From the NCBI GenBank assembly GCA_023381535.1, contig JAMCSN010000033.1, forward strand, positions 1 through 28,399: DNA of 28,399 nt, in the 5' to 3' direction. The notes beneath the pieces were generated by a model. The model saw nothing but the letters and a program-made list of their open reading frames with translations. It searched no databases and was not told where the DNA came from. Origin of the DNA: Bacteroidota bacterium. GTDB taxonomy: Bacteria; Bacteroidota; Ignavibacteria; Ignavibacteriales; Melioribacteraceae. This document shows, piece after piece, positions 1-8,085 of the stretch; position 1 is the first letter of the stretch; every line of letters starts with the position of its first letter. Position numbers and translations under genes: made by a program.

Positions 1-71
1 TTATGTTCTACTATTGCCGTACGTTGATTATTTCTCTGCGCTTCCTTTATTTTGTTCGTTATAATATTTAG

Positions 72-902
72 TCACCTAATGTTCTTTTTAATATTACAAT
101 AGTCAGATTTTATTATGAGGCAATGGGCACTACCTTTAATAAGATTATTTGTGCCGTATTCCGATCTAACTTTAATAAATTCTTGTTCTGTCGCAACTCC
201 TTTCGTGACCATGTTCATAACTCCGCCAACTGCACTTACAGAATAAGGAGAAGCACCAATTCCTCGTTGAATCTGAGTATTATCTAATACGTCTCCAAGC
301 CCAGCCCAGTTTGACCAATACACCCATTTGTTCTCCATGTCATTTACCGGCACCCCATTAATCATAACAGCAACATTTCTTTGACTGAAACCCCTGACAA
401 AGAGAGTAGCATCACCTGATGCGCCACCCTGAACCGAAGAATAAACACTCGGCGCTGTTGCTAATTCCTGTGGTATATCGCGAGAAGCTAATTTAAATTC
501 AATTTCTTCACCTTTGACTTCTGAGAAAGCGACAGGCGTTTCTCTTAATACTGCTTTTGTTCCCTTTACAACCGTTTCTTCTAAAAGAACTGAGCTTGGT
601 TCCAGTACAAAATCGAATCTTTGGTTCTTAGATACTTTAATGTTCTTCACTAATCTCAGGTAACCGATATAAGTTACTGCAACCTCGTATGTGCCTTCTT
701 TCACATTATCGATTGAAAAACTTCCTTCAGTGTTCGTAGCTGCACCGGTATTCAGGTCAGCAATATAAACATTTGCCCCAATCAATTTTTCTTTTGTAGT
801 TGCATCGGATACTGTCCCGAAGACTTTAAATTCCTGAGCTGTGATGAGATTGCTCACCAATAATAAAATCAATACAAAACTAATCTTGTAGAATTTGTTC
901 AT
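72..902 (-). pseudogene. TonB-dependent receptor, SusC-like, truncated after the plug
   Basis: Outer-membrane active transporter fragment. An ATG at 902 is preceded by a good ribosome site (GGAGG, 8 nt upstream), so I prefer it to the TTG at 920. Residues 1-24 form a signal peptide, about 25-105 a carboxypeptidase-regulatory-like beta domain (FKVFGTVSDATTKEKLIGAN), and about 110-235 a complete plug ending in VGGVMNMVTKG. The protein then has only the first expected barrel strand (FIKVRSEYGTNNLIKGSA) before an unrelated short tail and a stop at 72. Family members normally carry 500 or more further barrel residues. As read, the protein cannot form a pore, so it is called broken. The cause could be an insertion, a deletion or an assembly join, because the break is within about 130 bases of the window edge. 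Its substrate cannot be told. Confidence 0.75.
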
Positions 903-1195
903 ACAAATTTCCTCCAACAATTAATAGAATTGAATACTGGAATGTCCATTTTAATAGCAACCGCCTACTTTTTATTTAAGTTAGCATTTTTTACCACACG
1001 ATAGCAATACCTATCATGTTTTTATCAAAAACAATTTTTCCCCATCAAAGTGAATATCATAAAATAAATTATGAAAGTTAAAGTAATTTAATTGCTAATA
1101 GTACTTCACTCTGCAATTAATCCTGATCACTCTATCAGTTTTGCTCTTTTCTCACGGACTAAAATTGTTCATCTTTTTTCACCACGAAAAGACCG

Positions 1196-2131
1196 TTAAT
1201 GCCTAAATAATTTTTCTGCAAAGTATCGAATTGTTTCTCTCATACCGGTCATCAAATCGTAGGTCGGAAAGAAATTTAATTTCTGTTTTGTTTCATCAAT
1301 TGAAGCAAGACTATGTTTGATATCGCCTGCTCTTTCCGGTTCATAAACAATTTTGCTTTTGCTGTTAGTTTCTTCAACAACAAGTTTAACAATATCGTTG
1401 ATGGTAATTGCTGATCCACTTGCAACATTGAATACTCCGTTGACATTAGCAGAAGTAGCAGCAAGGACATTTGCCTTTACAACATCTTTAACAAAAATGA
1501 AATCCCGCGTCTGTTCCCCATCACCGTAAATCGTTATCGTTTCATTGCGAATCGCTTTAGCAACAAATATTGGTATAGCCGCCGAGTATTGACTGTTCGG
1601 GTCTTGACGCGGACCAAAAACGTTAAAGTAACGCAAGGACACCGCTTCGAGTCCGAAATTTTGATTGTATTGTTTCAAATAATTTTCGCCTTCCAATTTA
1701 GTAGTACCGTACGGTGATTTCGGATCAGGTTCCATGTCCACAGTTTTGGGCGACAGAGGATTGTCGCCATAAATTGCTGCGGAGCTGCTAAATACCATTT
1801 TTCGAACGTCGTACTCTTTGCATGCATCAAGCACATTCAATAATCCATTAATATTGATCTCGGCGCACTCATCTGGTTTCTCTACGGATTCCGGCACTGA
1901 GACAAATGCTGCTAAATGGAAAACAAAATCAGTGTCTTTCAAAACTTCAAAAACTGAATTACGATCCGTGATACTAGTCTTGTGGAAGATTACTTTCTTG
2001 AGCGGCTCAATGTTCGACAAGAATCCTGATCTGAGATTATCGATTACATGAACATCAGCGCCTTCATTGTGCCAGTATTCAACAATATGGCTGCCTATGA
2101 ATCCGGCTCCACCTGTGACTACGATTTTCAT
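1196..2131 (-). CDS. NAD-dependent nucleotide-sugar epimerase, extended SDR (UDP-hexose 4-epimerase-like)
   Basis: Cytoplasmic enzyme likely to interconvert UDP-sugars at C4 for surface polysaccharide synthesis. Numbered from an ATG at 2140, it shows the Rossmann motif TGGAGFIGS (9-17), a serine-rich strand SSSAAIYG (118-125) and the catalytic Y144xxxK148 pair (YGTTK). It also has RYFNVFGPRQDP, typical of GalE/WbpP-type epimerases. About 311-314 residues is normal for the family. Two starts are possible: ATG 2140 has no clear ribosome site, whereas ATG 2131 has GGATG six bases upstream and begins at the family-typical MKIVVTGG, so I use 2131. It is transcribed alone, between the receptor fragment and a divergent intergenic region. 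Substrate (Glc or GlcNAc, possibly the uronic acid) is not resolvable by eye, so no symbol is given. Confidence 0.88.
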   Translation of the reverse strand: MKIVVTGGAGFIGSHIVEYWHNEGADVHVIDNLRSGFLSNIEPLKKVIFHKTSITDRNSVFEVLKDTDFVFHLAAFVSVPESVEKPDECAEININGLLNVLDACKEYDVRKMVFSSSAAIYGDNPLSPKTVDMEPDPKSPYGTTKLEGENYLKQYNQNFGLEAVSLRYFNVFGPRQDPNSQYSAAIPIFVAKAIRNETITIYGDGEQTRDFIFVKDVVKANVLAATSANVNGVFNVASGSAITINDIVKLVVEETNSKSKIVYEPERAGDIKHSLASIDETKQKLNFFPTYDLMTGMRETIRYFAEKLFRH

Positions 2132-2297
2132 ATTATTCATCCAGAATTAAGAGTTTCCAAAAATTGATATGCCAAGAGATTCAGATGATGCAAAATATAA
2201 CTTTTGTCCGTCAAAAGATTGTCATTGAGAATCGTTTGTGTTTCAAGATAATGTAAAAGAACAACATTAAATTTGATTTTTTCAACCCAAGAACTCC

Positions 2298-2318
2298 TTA
2301 ACCATATATCATGGTTAA
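2298..2318. repeat. Perfect 8-bp dyad, operator-like
   Basis: TTAACCAT (2298-2305) and ATGGTTAA (2311-2318) are exact reverse complements around a 5-nt spacer. No T-run follows on either strand, so it does not look like a terminator. Its position between divergent genes suits a dimeric regulator's operator, which is an inference. Confidence 0.4.
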
Positions 2319-2346
2319 ACTTGCTTTCACAATGAGTAATTTAATT

Positions 2347-2366
2347 CTAAATTGATCTAAATTGAT
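2347..2366. repeat. 10-bp perfect tandem duplication
   Basis: The decamer CTAAATTGAT occurs twice head to tail in the divergent intergenic region. It is too short to class further. Confidence 0.5.
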
Positions 2367-2391
2367 GTTGCTCACATGAAGAAAAAGTTTC

Positions 2392-2420
2392 TTGACAATC
2401 TACAAATGCGATTTTAACTT
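2392..2420 (+). promoter_or_regulatory. Candidate sigma-70-like promoter
   Basis: TTGACA (2392-2397), a 17-nt spacer, then TAACTT (2415-2420). The -35 box is perfect. The -10 box keeps only the three most conserved positions. It points toward the small exported protein starting at 2554. Whether this lineage uses such promoters widely is uncertain. Confidence 0.25.
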
Positions 2421-2553
2421 GATGTCGGAATACAGATAATTCTGAATTATGTGCACGATTTGTAAAGCACCTTAGTACTAATAACGACAGCCGAACTTAA
2501 TATAAATTTTCGTTTGCAAAAGGTAATCAGCGTTTTAACATAAGGGTGCAAAA

Positions 2554-3051
2554 TTGCTATTGCTAAACAAACTCAGTTTGTTCGGTGTTAGTATTGTATT
2601 GATTTCTTCGATATCTGCTTTCCAACCCCATGCTAATCTAACTGCAGCAACAGGTGAAGATTTTCATTTACTAAGTAACAACTTTTCCCAACATCATTAC
2701 AAATTCATCAAAACATCAAGCGACAAACTCAGTTTTCGAAATCCAGCAAATATGTCTGCCAATTACTTGTCGGTAATAGCGGCTAAATTAAAATTAAATA
2801 CTCTGGCAATTTTAAGCCGAAGTAGTAAAAACAATTCGCTAATTATCCTTCCAAACGAAGTAGCAGATCTGAATTTTAGACACAAACGCGGATCGTTTAG
2901 GAAAACACTGGCTCCACGTCGGTATTTTACCAAATCAAGTTTCGGATCTATTCCGTTAGCAGATCAAATTCAGGCAATTTGTGACAAGCATGTTTCGGAT
3001 TATTTTAAAGAAAAATCCAAACACACTGAATTGATATCGTTACGAATTTGA
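2554..3051 (+). CDS. Small exported protein of unknown function
   Basis: I do not recognise this 165-residue protein. The start is a TTG with AGGGTG five bases upstream (2543-2548). A second in-frame TTG lies at 2560. Residues 1-22 (MLLLNKLSLFGVSIVLISSISA) form a hydrophobic leader with a plausible signal-peptidase site at ISA-F or a little later. The mature part is basic and hydrophilic, with no recognisable domain, no repeats and a single cysteine (in AICDKHV). The C-terminal third (LADQIQAICDKHVSDYFKEK) looks helical. It is followed by the MITE-like element rather than a clear terminator. The continuous frame, leader and ribosome site support a real gene, but the TTG start and lack of a family leave doubt. 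Confidence 0.5.
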   Translation: MLLLNKLSLFGVSIVLISSISAFQPHANLTAATGEDFHLLSNNFSQHHYKFIKTSSDKLSFRNPANMSANYLSVIAAKLKLNTLAILSRSSKNNSLIILPNEVADLNFRHKRGSFRKTLAPRRYFTKSSFGSIPLADQIQAICDKHVSDYFKEKSKHTELISLRI

Positions 3052-3089
3052 GATGTAAGTGAGTATGATTTGTTTGGCCTCAAACTCAA

Positions 3090-3187
3090 GAGGGTGTGTG
3101 AAAATAGGTCGTCAAGCAAATTTCGGTTTCGTTTTTAAAATGAAATCAAAACATTTTTTCTAAAAAAATGAATTATCACACACCCTC
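3090..3187. mobile_element. MITE-like element, 98 bp
   Basis: The ends are perfect 12-bp inverted repeats: GAGGGTGTGTGA (3090-3101) and its reverse complement TCACACACCCTC (3176-3187). The match extends to 16 bp with one mismatch. The element is flanked on both sides by TCAA (3086-3089 and 3188-3191), consistent with a 4-bp target-site duplication. The interior is AT-rich and non-coding. This is the layout of a non-autonomous miniature inverted-repeat transposable element, presumably moved in trans by an IS with matching ends. The IS family is not assigned. A 4-bp flank match can occur by chance, so the inverted repeats are the stronger evidence. Confidence 0.65.
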
Positions 3188-3276
3188 TCAAAAGCGGGAA
3201 TTATGTGAGACCGTAATTATACCGCGAATACGAAAGTGATTCAGTGCTAACGAAAGTTTGATTCAAAATAATGTAG

Positions 3277-3301
3277 ATCCTTTACACAACTATGTAAGGA
3301 T
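3277..3301 (+). promoter_or_regulatory. Bulged hairpin in the leader of the vWA gene
   Basis: ATCCTTTACA and TATGTAAGGAT can pair over about 9 bp with one bulged T, some 60 bases before the start at 3362. It could be a 5' UTR stem or a protein-binding dyad. No other support. Confidence 0.25.
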
Positions 3302-3350
3302 ACCAGCTTGCACAACAGCAATAAACAAGTTTAATTTAACAAGGGACATC

Positions 3351-3356
3351 AGGAGG
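3351..3356 (+). promoter_or_regulatory. Strong ribosome binding site
   Basis: AGGAGG lies five bases before the ATG at 3362, close to the perfect anti-16S complement. It fixes the start of the large surface protein and suggests efficient translation. Confidence 0.85.
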
Positions 3357-3361
3357 TTAAT

Positions 3362-6300
3362 ATGAAAAAAGTACTACTGTTTTTATTTACGTTTACTTCT
3401 ATTATTCTCTCTCAGTCTGCACAAACAAGCAATCCCGATCAGTACATGTTTTTGAAGAAAAGTCTTAATTCCGATACTTCAAAAACATCGTTCAATCGGG
3501 CACTCATTAATGCAGATCAGTATATTTTCATGAAGGGAGTTTTACCATCAAATACTTTTTCAAGAGAAGTTAATCCCGATCAGTACATTTTTTCCGGCAG
3601 TGCTTTTAAATCAGAAAGAGCAGGAAAATTTGATCCGTCGAAAGTGAATTCCGATCAGTATTTTTTTATGAGATCGGTATCCAACGCTTTAATGAAAACA
3701 TCAAAACCATCTCCGGTTGAATTAAACAAAACCGTTTTGTCATCCGGAGGTCTTTCGGCTAAACCTGCTGCTGCTAACAAACAGATCAATCCCCCAACCG
3801 TTACTTCTACACAAGATGTGGCAGTACTAAAGTACGATAACGGAGTATATTCCAACCGTATCGGAAGTACTGGTTCAGCAACATATGAAGCAAGTGCTCG
3901 TTTCACCCAAAGTATTGTTTCTCCCTACGTCGGTTGGTATCTTACTAAGCTTGAGATTTATATTGCCGATGCGCCTCTTTCAACAAAAGTAAAAATCTAC
4001 GATGCTGGAACAAGCACTAGTCCAGGTACACTTTTATATTCACAAGATTTCACAGCAGTTCCTAATAGTTGGAACACCATTAACTTGACTACTCCTGTAA
4101 GTATTGCGAACAAAGATATTTGGGTTGGTTACGAAGTTAGCCTTTCAGCTAACTATCCGATGGGTGCAGACTCTGGTCCAAGTAATTCAGATGGTAACTG
4201 GATATACCTAAGCGGGGCATGGCATCATCTTTCCGAATTCACATCGAATGGTTCTCCAATGGACTATAACTGGCTCATTCATGCAACGCTTGAGTCTTCT
4301 GCTTCAAATTCAATACAGTTAACATACAACCAAATTGATGCTTCTGCTCTACCTACAATTAAATCTTATGTAACAGTTACCGATAACAATGGCGTCTCCA
4401 TAACAGGTCTTACAAGCAGCAATTTTGTTGTTCAAGAAAATGGTACCACCCGCACTCCAATTACGGTAACACCAGTTGGAAGTACCGGTACGGCAATTTC
4501 GGTTGCATTAGTAATCGATAGAAGCGGAAGTATGTCGGGCACACCGTTAACCGATGCAAAAACTGCAGCGAATTCTTTTGTTGATAACATGCAGTCAAAC
4601 GACAAAGGTGCAGTAATAAGTTTTGATAACACAATAACTGTTAATCAGGGGTTCACGAATGATAAAACGGTACTTAAGACTGCCATCAATAATCTTGTCA
4701 GTGGAAATACCACGGCAATTTATGATGCTGTTTATCAAGCTGTAGACCTAACAAAAGTTCAAACAGGAAGAAAAGCAATTATACTGATGACCGACGGCGG
4801 CGACAATGCGAGCACTCACTCAATAACTGATGCTATAAACTACGCAATACAAAACAGTCTTCCGGTTTACACAATTGGTTTGGGATTGAGCGCCGGATCA
4901 ACTGCAGAACAGAACTTACAGCAAATAGCTTCGCAAACCGGCGGCAAATATTATTTAGCTCCTAATTCATCTCAGCTTTCGAGCATATATCAAAGTATAT
5001 CGCAACAGCTCAACAATCAATACTTGATTACATATACTACTCCGATTCAATGCGGTTCTGCAGATGTCAATGTAAATATAGCTGTTACTTATAACAGCAT
5101 GACTCATAATCAAACGAAGCAATACACTCCCCCGGCGTGCAACAATCTTATTTTGACTTACAACCAAATAGATGTTTCAAGTTGCCCGACTGTAAAATCG
5201 TATGTTACTGTCACTGACCTCAACGGTACACCAATAACTGGTCTCACTAACAGTAACTTTACTGTAACTGAGGACAACCTAACACAAAGTCCCATCACAG
5301 TAACTTCGGCGGGAAGCAGCGGGACTGCTATCTCTGTTGCATTAGTGATAGACAAAAGTGGAAGTATGACAACAGGCTCCAGACTAACGGATGCGAAAAC
5401 CGCAGCCAATTCTTTTGTAGATAATATGCAGACCAATGACAGGGGTGCCGTGATAAGTTTCAATACTTCCGTTACAGTTGATCAAGGATTTACAAGCAAT
5501 AAGACAAATCTCAAAACAGCAATTAGTAATATTTCGGCCGGTGGCAATACGGCAATTTACGATGCGATTTATCAATCAGTGGATTTAACCAAAGTTGAAC
5601 CTGGAAGAAAAGCAATTATTTTAATGACAGATGGTGGAGACAACTCAAGTTCTCATTCAATTACCGATGCAATCAATTACGCCATCCAAAATAGTATTCC
5701 AGTATATACTATCGGTTTAGGCATTACTGCAGGATCTTCATCAGAACAAAATTTACAGCAAATAGCTACTCAGACCGGAGGTAAATATTATTTAGCTCCC
5801 GGCTCATCTGACCTGCTAAGTATTTATCAAAGCATATCGCAACAATTGAATAATCAGTATGTAGTAACGTATAATACGAGTTCAACCTCGTCGTCAGCAA
5901 GAAACGTAAGTATAACAGTTACGTACAACTCTGCTACAGATACAAAGGCAAAGACTTATACTTCCACATGCTCAACAAGCAGCAATCTTATTTTAACTTA
6001 CAACCAGATTGATGCGTCGAGCTGCCCGTTCGTTAAATCCTACGTAACTGTAACTGACTTAAACGGAGTACCAATTGCTGGTTTAACAAGCAGCAATTTC
6101 ACTGTTCTCGAAGACAATATTACTCAAAGCCCAGTTACAGTGACTACAGCAGGAAGTACAGGCTCAGCAATTTCAGTTGCACTCGTAATTGACAGAAGCG
6201 GAAGCATGTCCGGTACTCCTCTATCAGATGCAAAAACTGCTGCTAATTCTTTTGTTGACAATATGCAGTCCAACGATAAAGGAGCGGTAATTAGTTTTGA

Positions 6301-7939
6301 CAATACAATTACAGTTAACCAGGGTTTCACAACGGATAAAACTGTGCTGAAAACCGCTATCAATAATCTTGTAAGCGGAAGCACAACTGCAATTTATGAC
6401 GCTATTTATCAAGCCGTGGATTTAACCAAAGTGGAGACTGGAAGAAAAGCAATAATTTTGATGACGGATGGTGGCGACAATGCAAGCAGTCATTCGATGA
6501 CCGATGCAATCAACTATGCAGTTCAAAACAGTTTACCGGTTTATACTATTGGTTTAGGCCTAACAGCCGGTTCAACTGCAGAACAGAACTTACAGCAAAT
6601 AGCTTCGCAGACCGGAGGTAAATATTATTTAGCCCCCAGTTCATCACAGTTGCAAAGTATTTATCAAAGCATTTCGCAACAGTTGAGTAACCAATATGTC
6701 ATTACCTACAGTTCAAGTTCAATTTCCACAACAGTGAGAACTGTAAGCATAACCGCTACGTATAGTGGATCTTCCCAAACTAAGACTAAGACCTACACCT
6801 CAACTTGCTCAACACATGGCAATCTTATCTTGACCTATAATCAGATCGATGCTTCAACATGTCCATCTGTTAAATCGTACGTAACGGTAACCGACCTTAA
6901 CGGTGTTACAATATCGGGATTAACTAGCAGTAACTTCACTGTTACGGAAGATTATGTTAACCAAAGTGTTTCGGTAACAACGGCTGGAAGCAGCGGGACT
7001 AATATTGCTGTTGGGCTTGTAATTGATAAGAGCGGAAGTATGGCAGGTGCTTCACTTTCCGACGCAAAAACTGCAGCAAATACTTTTGTTGATAATCTTC
7101 AAACGAATGATAAAGGCGCCATTATTAGCTTCAACACTTCCGTTACAGTAGATCAAGGCTTTACTAGTGATAAAACCTTGCTTAAAAATGCGGTAAACGG
7201 AATTCTGGCCGGGGGTAATACGGCTATTTACGATGCAATTTATCAAGCAGTTGATTTGACAAAAGTTCAAACAGGAAGAAAGGCGATTATATTGATGACA
7301 GACGGCGGAGATAATTCAAGCTCACATTCAATGACAGATGCAATTAACTATGCAGTTCAGAACAGTCTGCCGGTTTATACTATAGGTTTAGGGCTTACTG
7401 CAGGATCAACTTCAGAACAGAACTTGCAGCAAATTGCAACTCAAACCGGAGGCAAATATTACCTGGCACCGAACTCGTCACAACTGTTAACCGTTTATCA
7501 AAGTATATCTCAACAGTTAAGCAACCAATACATAATTACATTCAACTCGACTTCGAAATCAACTCTTACTAGAACCATTACAATAGCAGTAACGTACGGC
7601 GGCAATCTTGACACAAAGTCTAAGACGTACGTATCGTCTTGCGTTAGTGATGTTGAGGATATGACGAAGATGCCGACGAAATACGAACTGGCTCAAAATT
7701 ATCCCAATCCGTTCAATCCATCTACTAAGATAAGATACTCGGTTCCGCAGACATCTCATGTTACACTTACACTATATGATGTTCTCGGTAATCAGATTAA
7801 AGTTTTAGTAGATACGGAAAAGTCGTTAGGAAATTATGAGGTTGTGTTGGACGGAAGCAATATGGCAAGTGGTGTTTATTTTGTTCGAATGATGTCGGGT
7901 AATTTCTCTTCAACCAAGAAGATAACGCTGATGAAGTAA
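3362..7939 (+). CDS. Giant T9SS-exported protein with four tandem von Willebrand A domains
   Basis: Predicted secreted or surface-bound adhesion-type protein of 1525 residues. In order: signal peptide (1-20); four short repeats N-x-D-Q-Y-x-F at residues 24-30, 50-56, 71-77 and 96-102; a beta-sandwich domain at about 145-312; four repeats of about 279 residues starting near 320, 598, 878 and 1157; and a type A sorting tail at 1441-1525 (NYPNPFNPSTKIRYS). Each large repeat is a short Ig-like part (TYNQID..) followed by a vWA domain. The metal-ion site is complete in all four: DxSGS at D386, D664, D944 and D1222, then the TAIYDA threonine and the MTDGGDN aspartate. The tail predicts export through the outer membrane by the type IX system. 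vWA domains with intact metal sites bind proteins or matrix ligands; the ligand here is unknown. It is a single gene with its own leader and a terminator-like hairpin after it. Confidence 0.9.
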   Translation: MKKVLLFLFTFTSIILSQSAQTSNPDQYMFLKKSLNSDTSKTSFNRALINADQYIFMKGVLPSNTFSREVNPDQYIFSGSAFKSERAGKFDPSKVNSDQYFFMRSVSNALMKTSKPSPVELNKTVLSSGGLSAKPAAANKQINPPTVTSTQDVAVLKYDNGVYSNRIGSTGSATYEASARFTQSIVSPYVGWYLTKLEIYIADAPLSTKVKIYDAGTSTSPGTLLYSQDFTAVPNSWNTINLTTPVSIANKDIWVGYEVSLSANYPMGADSGPSNSDGNWIYLSGAWHHLSEFTSNGSPMDYNWLIHATLESSASNSIQLTYNQIDASALPTIKSYVTVTDNNGVSITGLTSSNFVVQENGTTRTPITVTPVGSTGTAISVALVIDRSGSMSGTPLTDAKTAANSFVDNMQSNDKGAVISFDNTITVNQGFTNDKTVLKTAINNLVSGNTTAIYDAVYQAVDLTKVQTGRKAIILMTDGGDNASTHSITDAINYAIQNSLPVYTIGLGLSAGSTAEQNLQQIASQTGGKYYLAPNSSQLSSIYQSISQQLNNQYLITYTTPIQCGSADVNVNIAVTYNSMTHNQTKQYTPPACNNLILTYNQIDVSSCPTVKSYVTVTDLNGTPITGLTNSNFTVTEDNLTQSPITVTSAGSSGTAISVALVIDKSGSMTTGSRLTDAKTAANSFVDNMQTNDRGAVISFNTSVTVDQGFTSNKTNLKTAISNISAGGNTAIYDAIYQSVDLTKVEPGRKAIILMTDGGDNSSSHSITDAINYAIQNSIPVYTIGLGITAGSSSEQNLQQIATQTGGKYYLAPGSSDLLSIYQSISQQLNNQYVVTYNTSSTSSSARNVSITVTYNSATDTKAKTYTSTCSTSSNLILTYNQIDASSCPFVKSYVTVTDLNGVPIAGLTSSNFTVLEDNITQSPVTVTTAGSTGSAISVALVIDRSGSMSGTPLSDAKTAANSFVDNMQSNDKGAVISFDNTITVNQGFTTDKTVLKTAINNLVSGSTTAIYDAIYQAVDLTKVETGRKAIILMTDGGDNASSHSMTDAINYAVQNSLPVYTIGLGLTAGSTAEQNLQQIASQTGGKYYLAPSSSQLQSIYQSISQQLSNQYVITYSSSSISTTVRTVSITATYSGSSQTKTKTYTSTCSTHGNLILTYNQIDASTCPSVKSYVTVTDLNGVTISGLTSSNFTVTEDYVNQSVSVTTAGSSGTNIAVGLVIDKSGSMAGASLSDAKTAANTFVDNLQTNDKGAIISFNTSVTVDQGFTSDKTLLKNAVNGILAGGNTAIYDAIYQAVDLTKVQTGRKAIILMTDGGDNSSSHSMTDAINYAVQNSLPVYTIGLGLTAGSTSEQNLQQIATQTGGKYYLAPNSSQLLTVYQSISQQLSNQYIITFNSTSKSTLTRTITIAVTYGGNLDTKSKTYVSSCVSDVEDMTKMPTKYELAQNYPNPFNPSTKIRYSVPQTSHVTLTLYDVLGNQIKVLVDTEKSLGNYEVVLDGSNMASGVYFVRMMSGNFSSTKKITLMK
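3431..3667 (+). repeat. Four NxDQYxF peptide repeats (coding)
   Basis: The motif appears as NPDQYMF, NADQYIF, NPDQYIF and NSDQYFF at bases 3431, 3509, 3572 and 3647, spaced 26, 21 and 25 residues apart, directly after the signal peptide. Three of the four are followed closely by a basic residue (LKKS, MKGV, MRSV). I know of no named domain with this pattern. Confidence 0.8.
4319..7660 (+). repeat. Four tandem Ig-like plus vWA units, period about 279 residues
   Basis: Units begin at bases 4319, 5153, 5993 and 6830. At variable positions units 1 and 3 agree with each other, as do 2 and 4: DRSGS versus DKSGS, FDNTITVNQ versus FNTSVTVDQ, QSND versus QTND, IASQTGG versus IATQTGG. This ABAB order suggests duplication of a two-unit block. 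Third-codon positions differ a good deal, so the duplication is not recent. Confidence 0.85.
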
Positions 7940-7945
7940 TTCTAT

Positions 7946-7976
7946 ACGTAGGGTCGGGGTTATCTCGACCCTACGT
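7946..7976. terminator. Perfect 11-bp hairpin between convergent genes
   Basis: ACGTAGGGTCG (7946-7956) and CGACCCTACGT (7966-7976) pair exactly around a 9-nt loop, seven bases after the stop of the vWA gene. The plus strand continues TTTATCAT, a weak T-tract. Being symmetric, it could end transcription of both this gene and the convergent minus-strand operon. The GTAGGGTCG/CGACCCTAC core also resembles intergenic REP-like palindromes, so it may be a repeat copy used as a terminator. Confidence 0.6.
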
Positions 7977-8085
7977 TTATCATAGCGTGTCAGTCAGAGT
8001 TTTGAAAGTCAAATTTTATTGTGATGAGAAGTTTGGGAGTGTTGCTAACCTATTTTAGGACATCTCATTTTTAATCTCATAAATA

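Larger units (their letters stand above)
2132..2553. other. Divergent intergenic region
   Basis: AT-rich non-coding stretch between the minus-strand epimerase and the plus-strand small exported protein, so it should hold two outward promoters. I see a perfect dyad at 2298-2318, a perfect 10-bp tandem duplication (CTAAATTGAT twice, 2347-2366) and one weak sigma-70-like candidate at 2392-2420. I recognise no RNA gene or riboswitch. Confidence 0.6.
3052..3361. other. Intergenic region with MITE-like element and leader of the large vWA gene
   Basis: No gene seen. It contains the 98-bp inverted-repeat element (3090-3187), a bulged hairpin (3277-3301) and the strong ribosome site of the next gene. 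Confidence 0.6.

Noticed and set aside
1..71. Start of a transposase or other gene at the window edge
   Set aside because: One minus-strand frame stays open (reading ITNKIKEAQRNNQ) but is too short to assign, with no start or family signature.
3090..3187. Inverted repeat as a rho-independent terminator
   Set aside because: The arms are 74 bases apart with an AT-rich interior and are bounded by matching TCAA, which fits a transposable element better than a hairpin terminator.
4319..7660. The repeated region as an assembly duplication
   Set aside because: The four units differ at many synonymous and amino-acid positions and all metal sites are kept, so this is genuine, selected domain repetition.
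3655..7759. Several minus-strand open frames of 60-100 codons inside the vWA gene
   Set aside because: They lie opposite the repeated domains at equivalent places and carry no domain or ribosome site; they are by-products of the repeated coding sequence.
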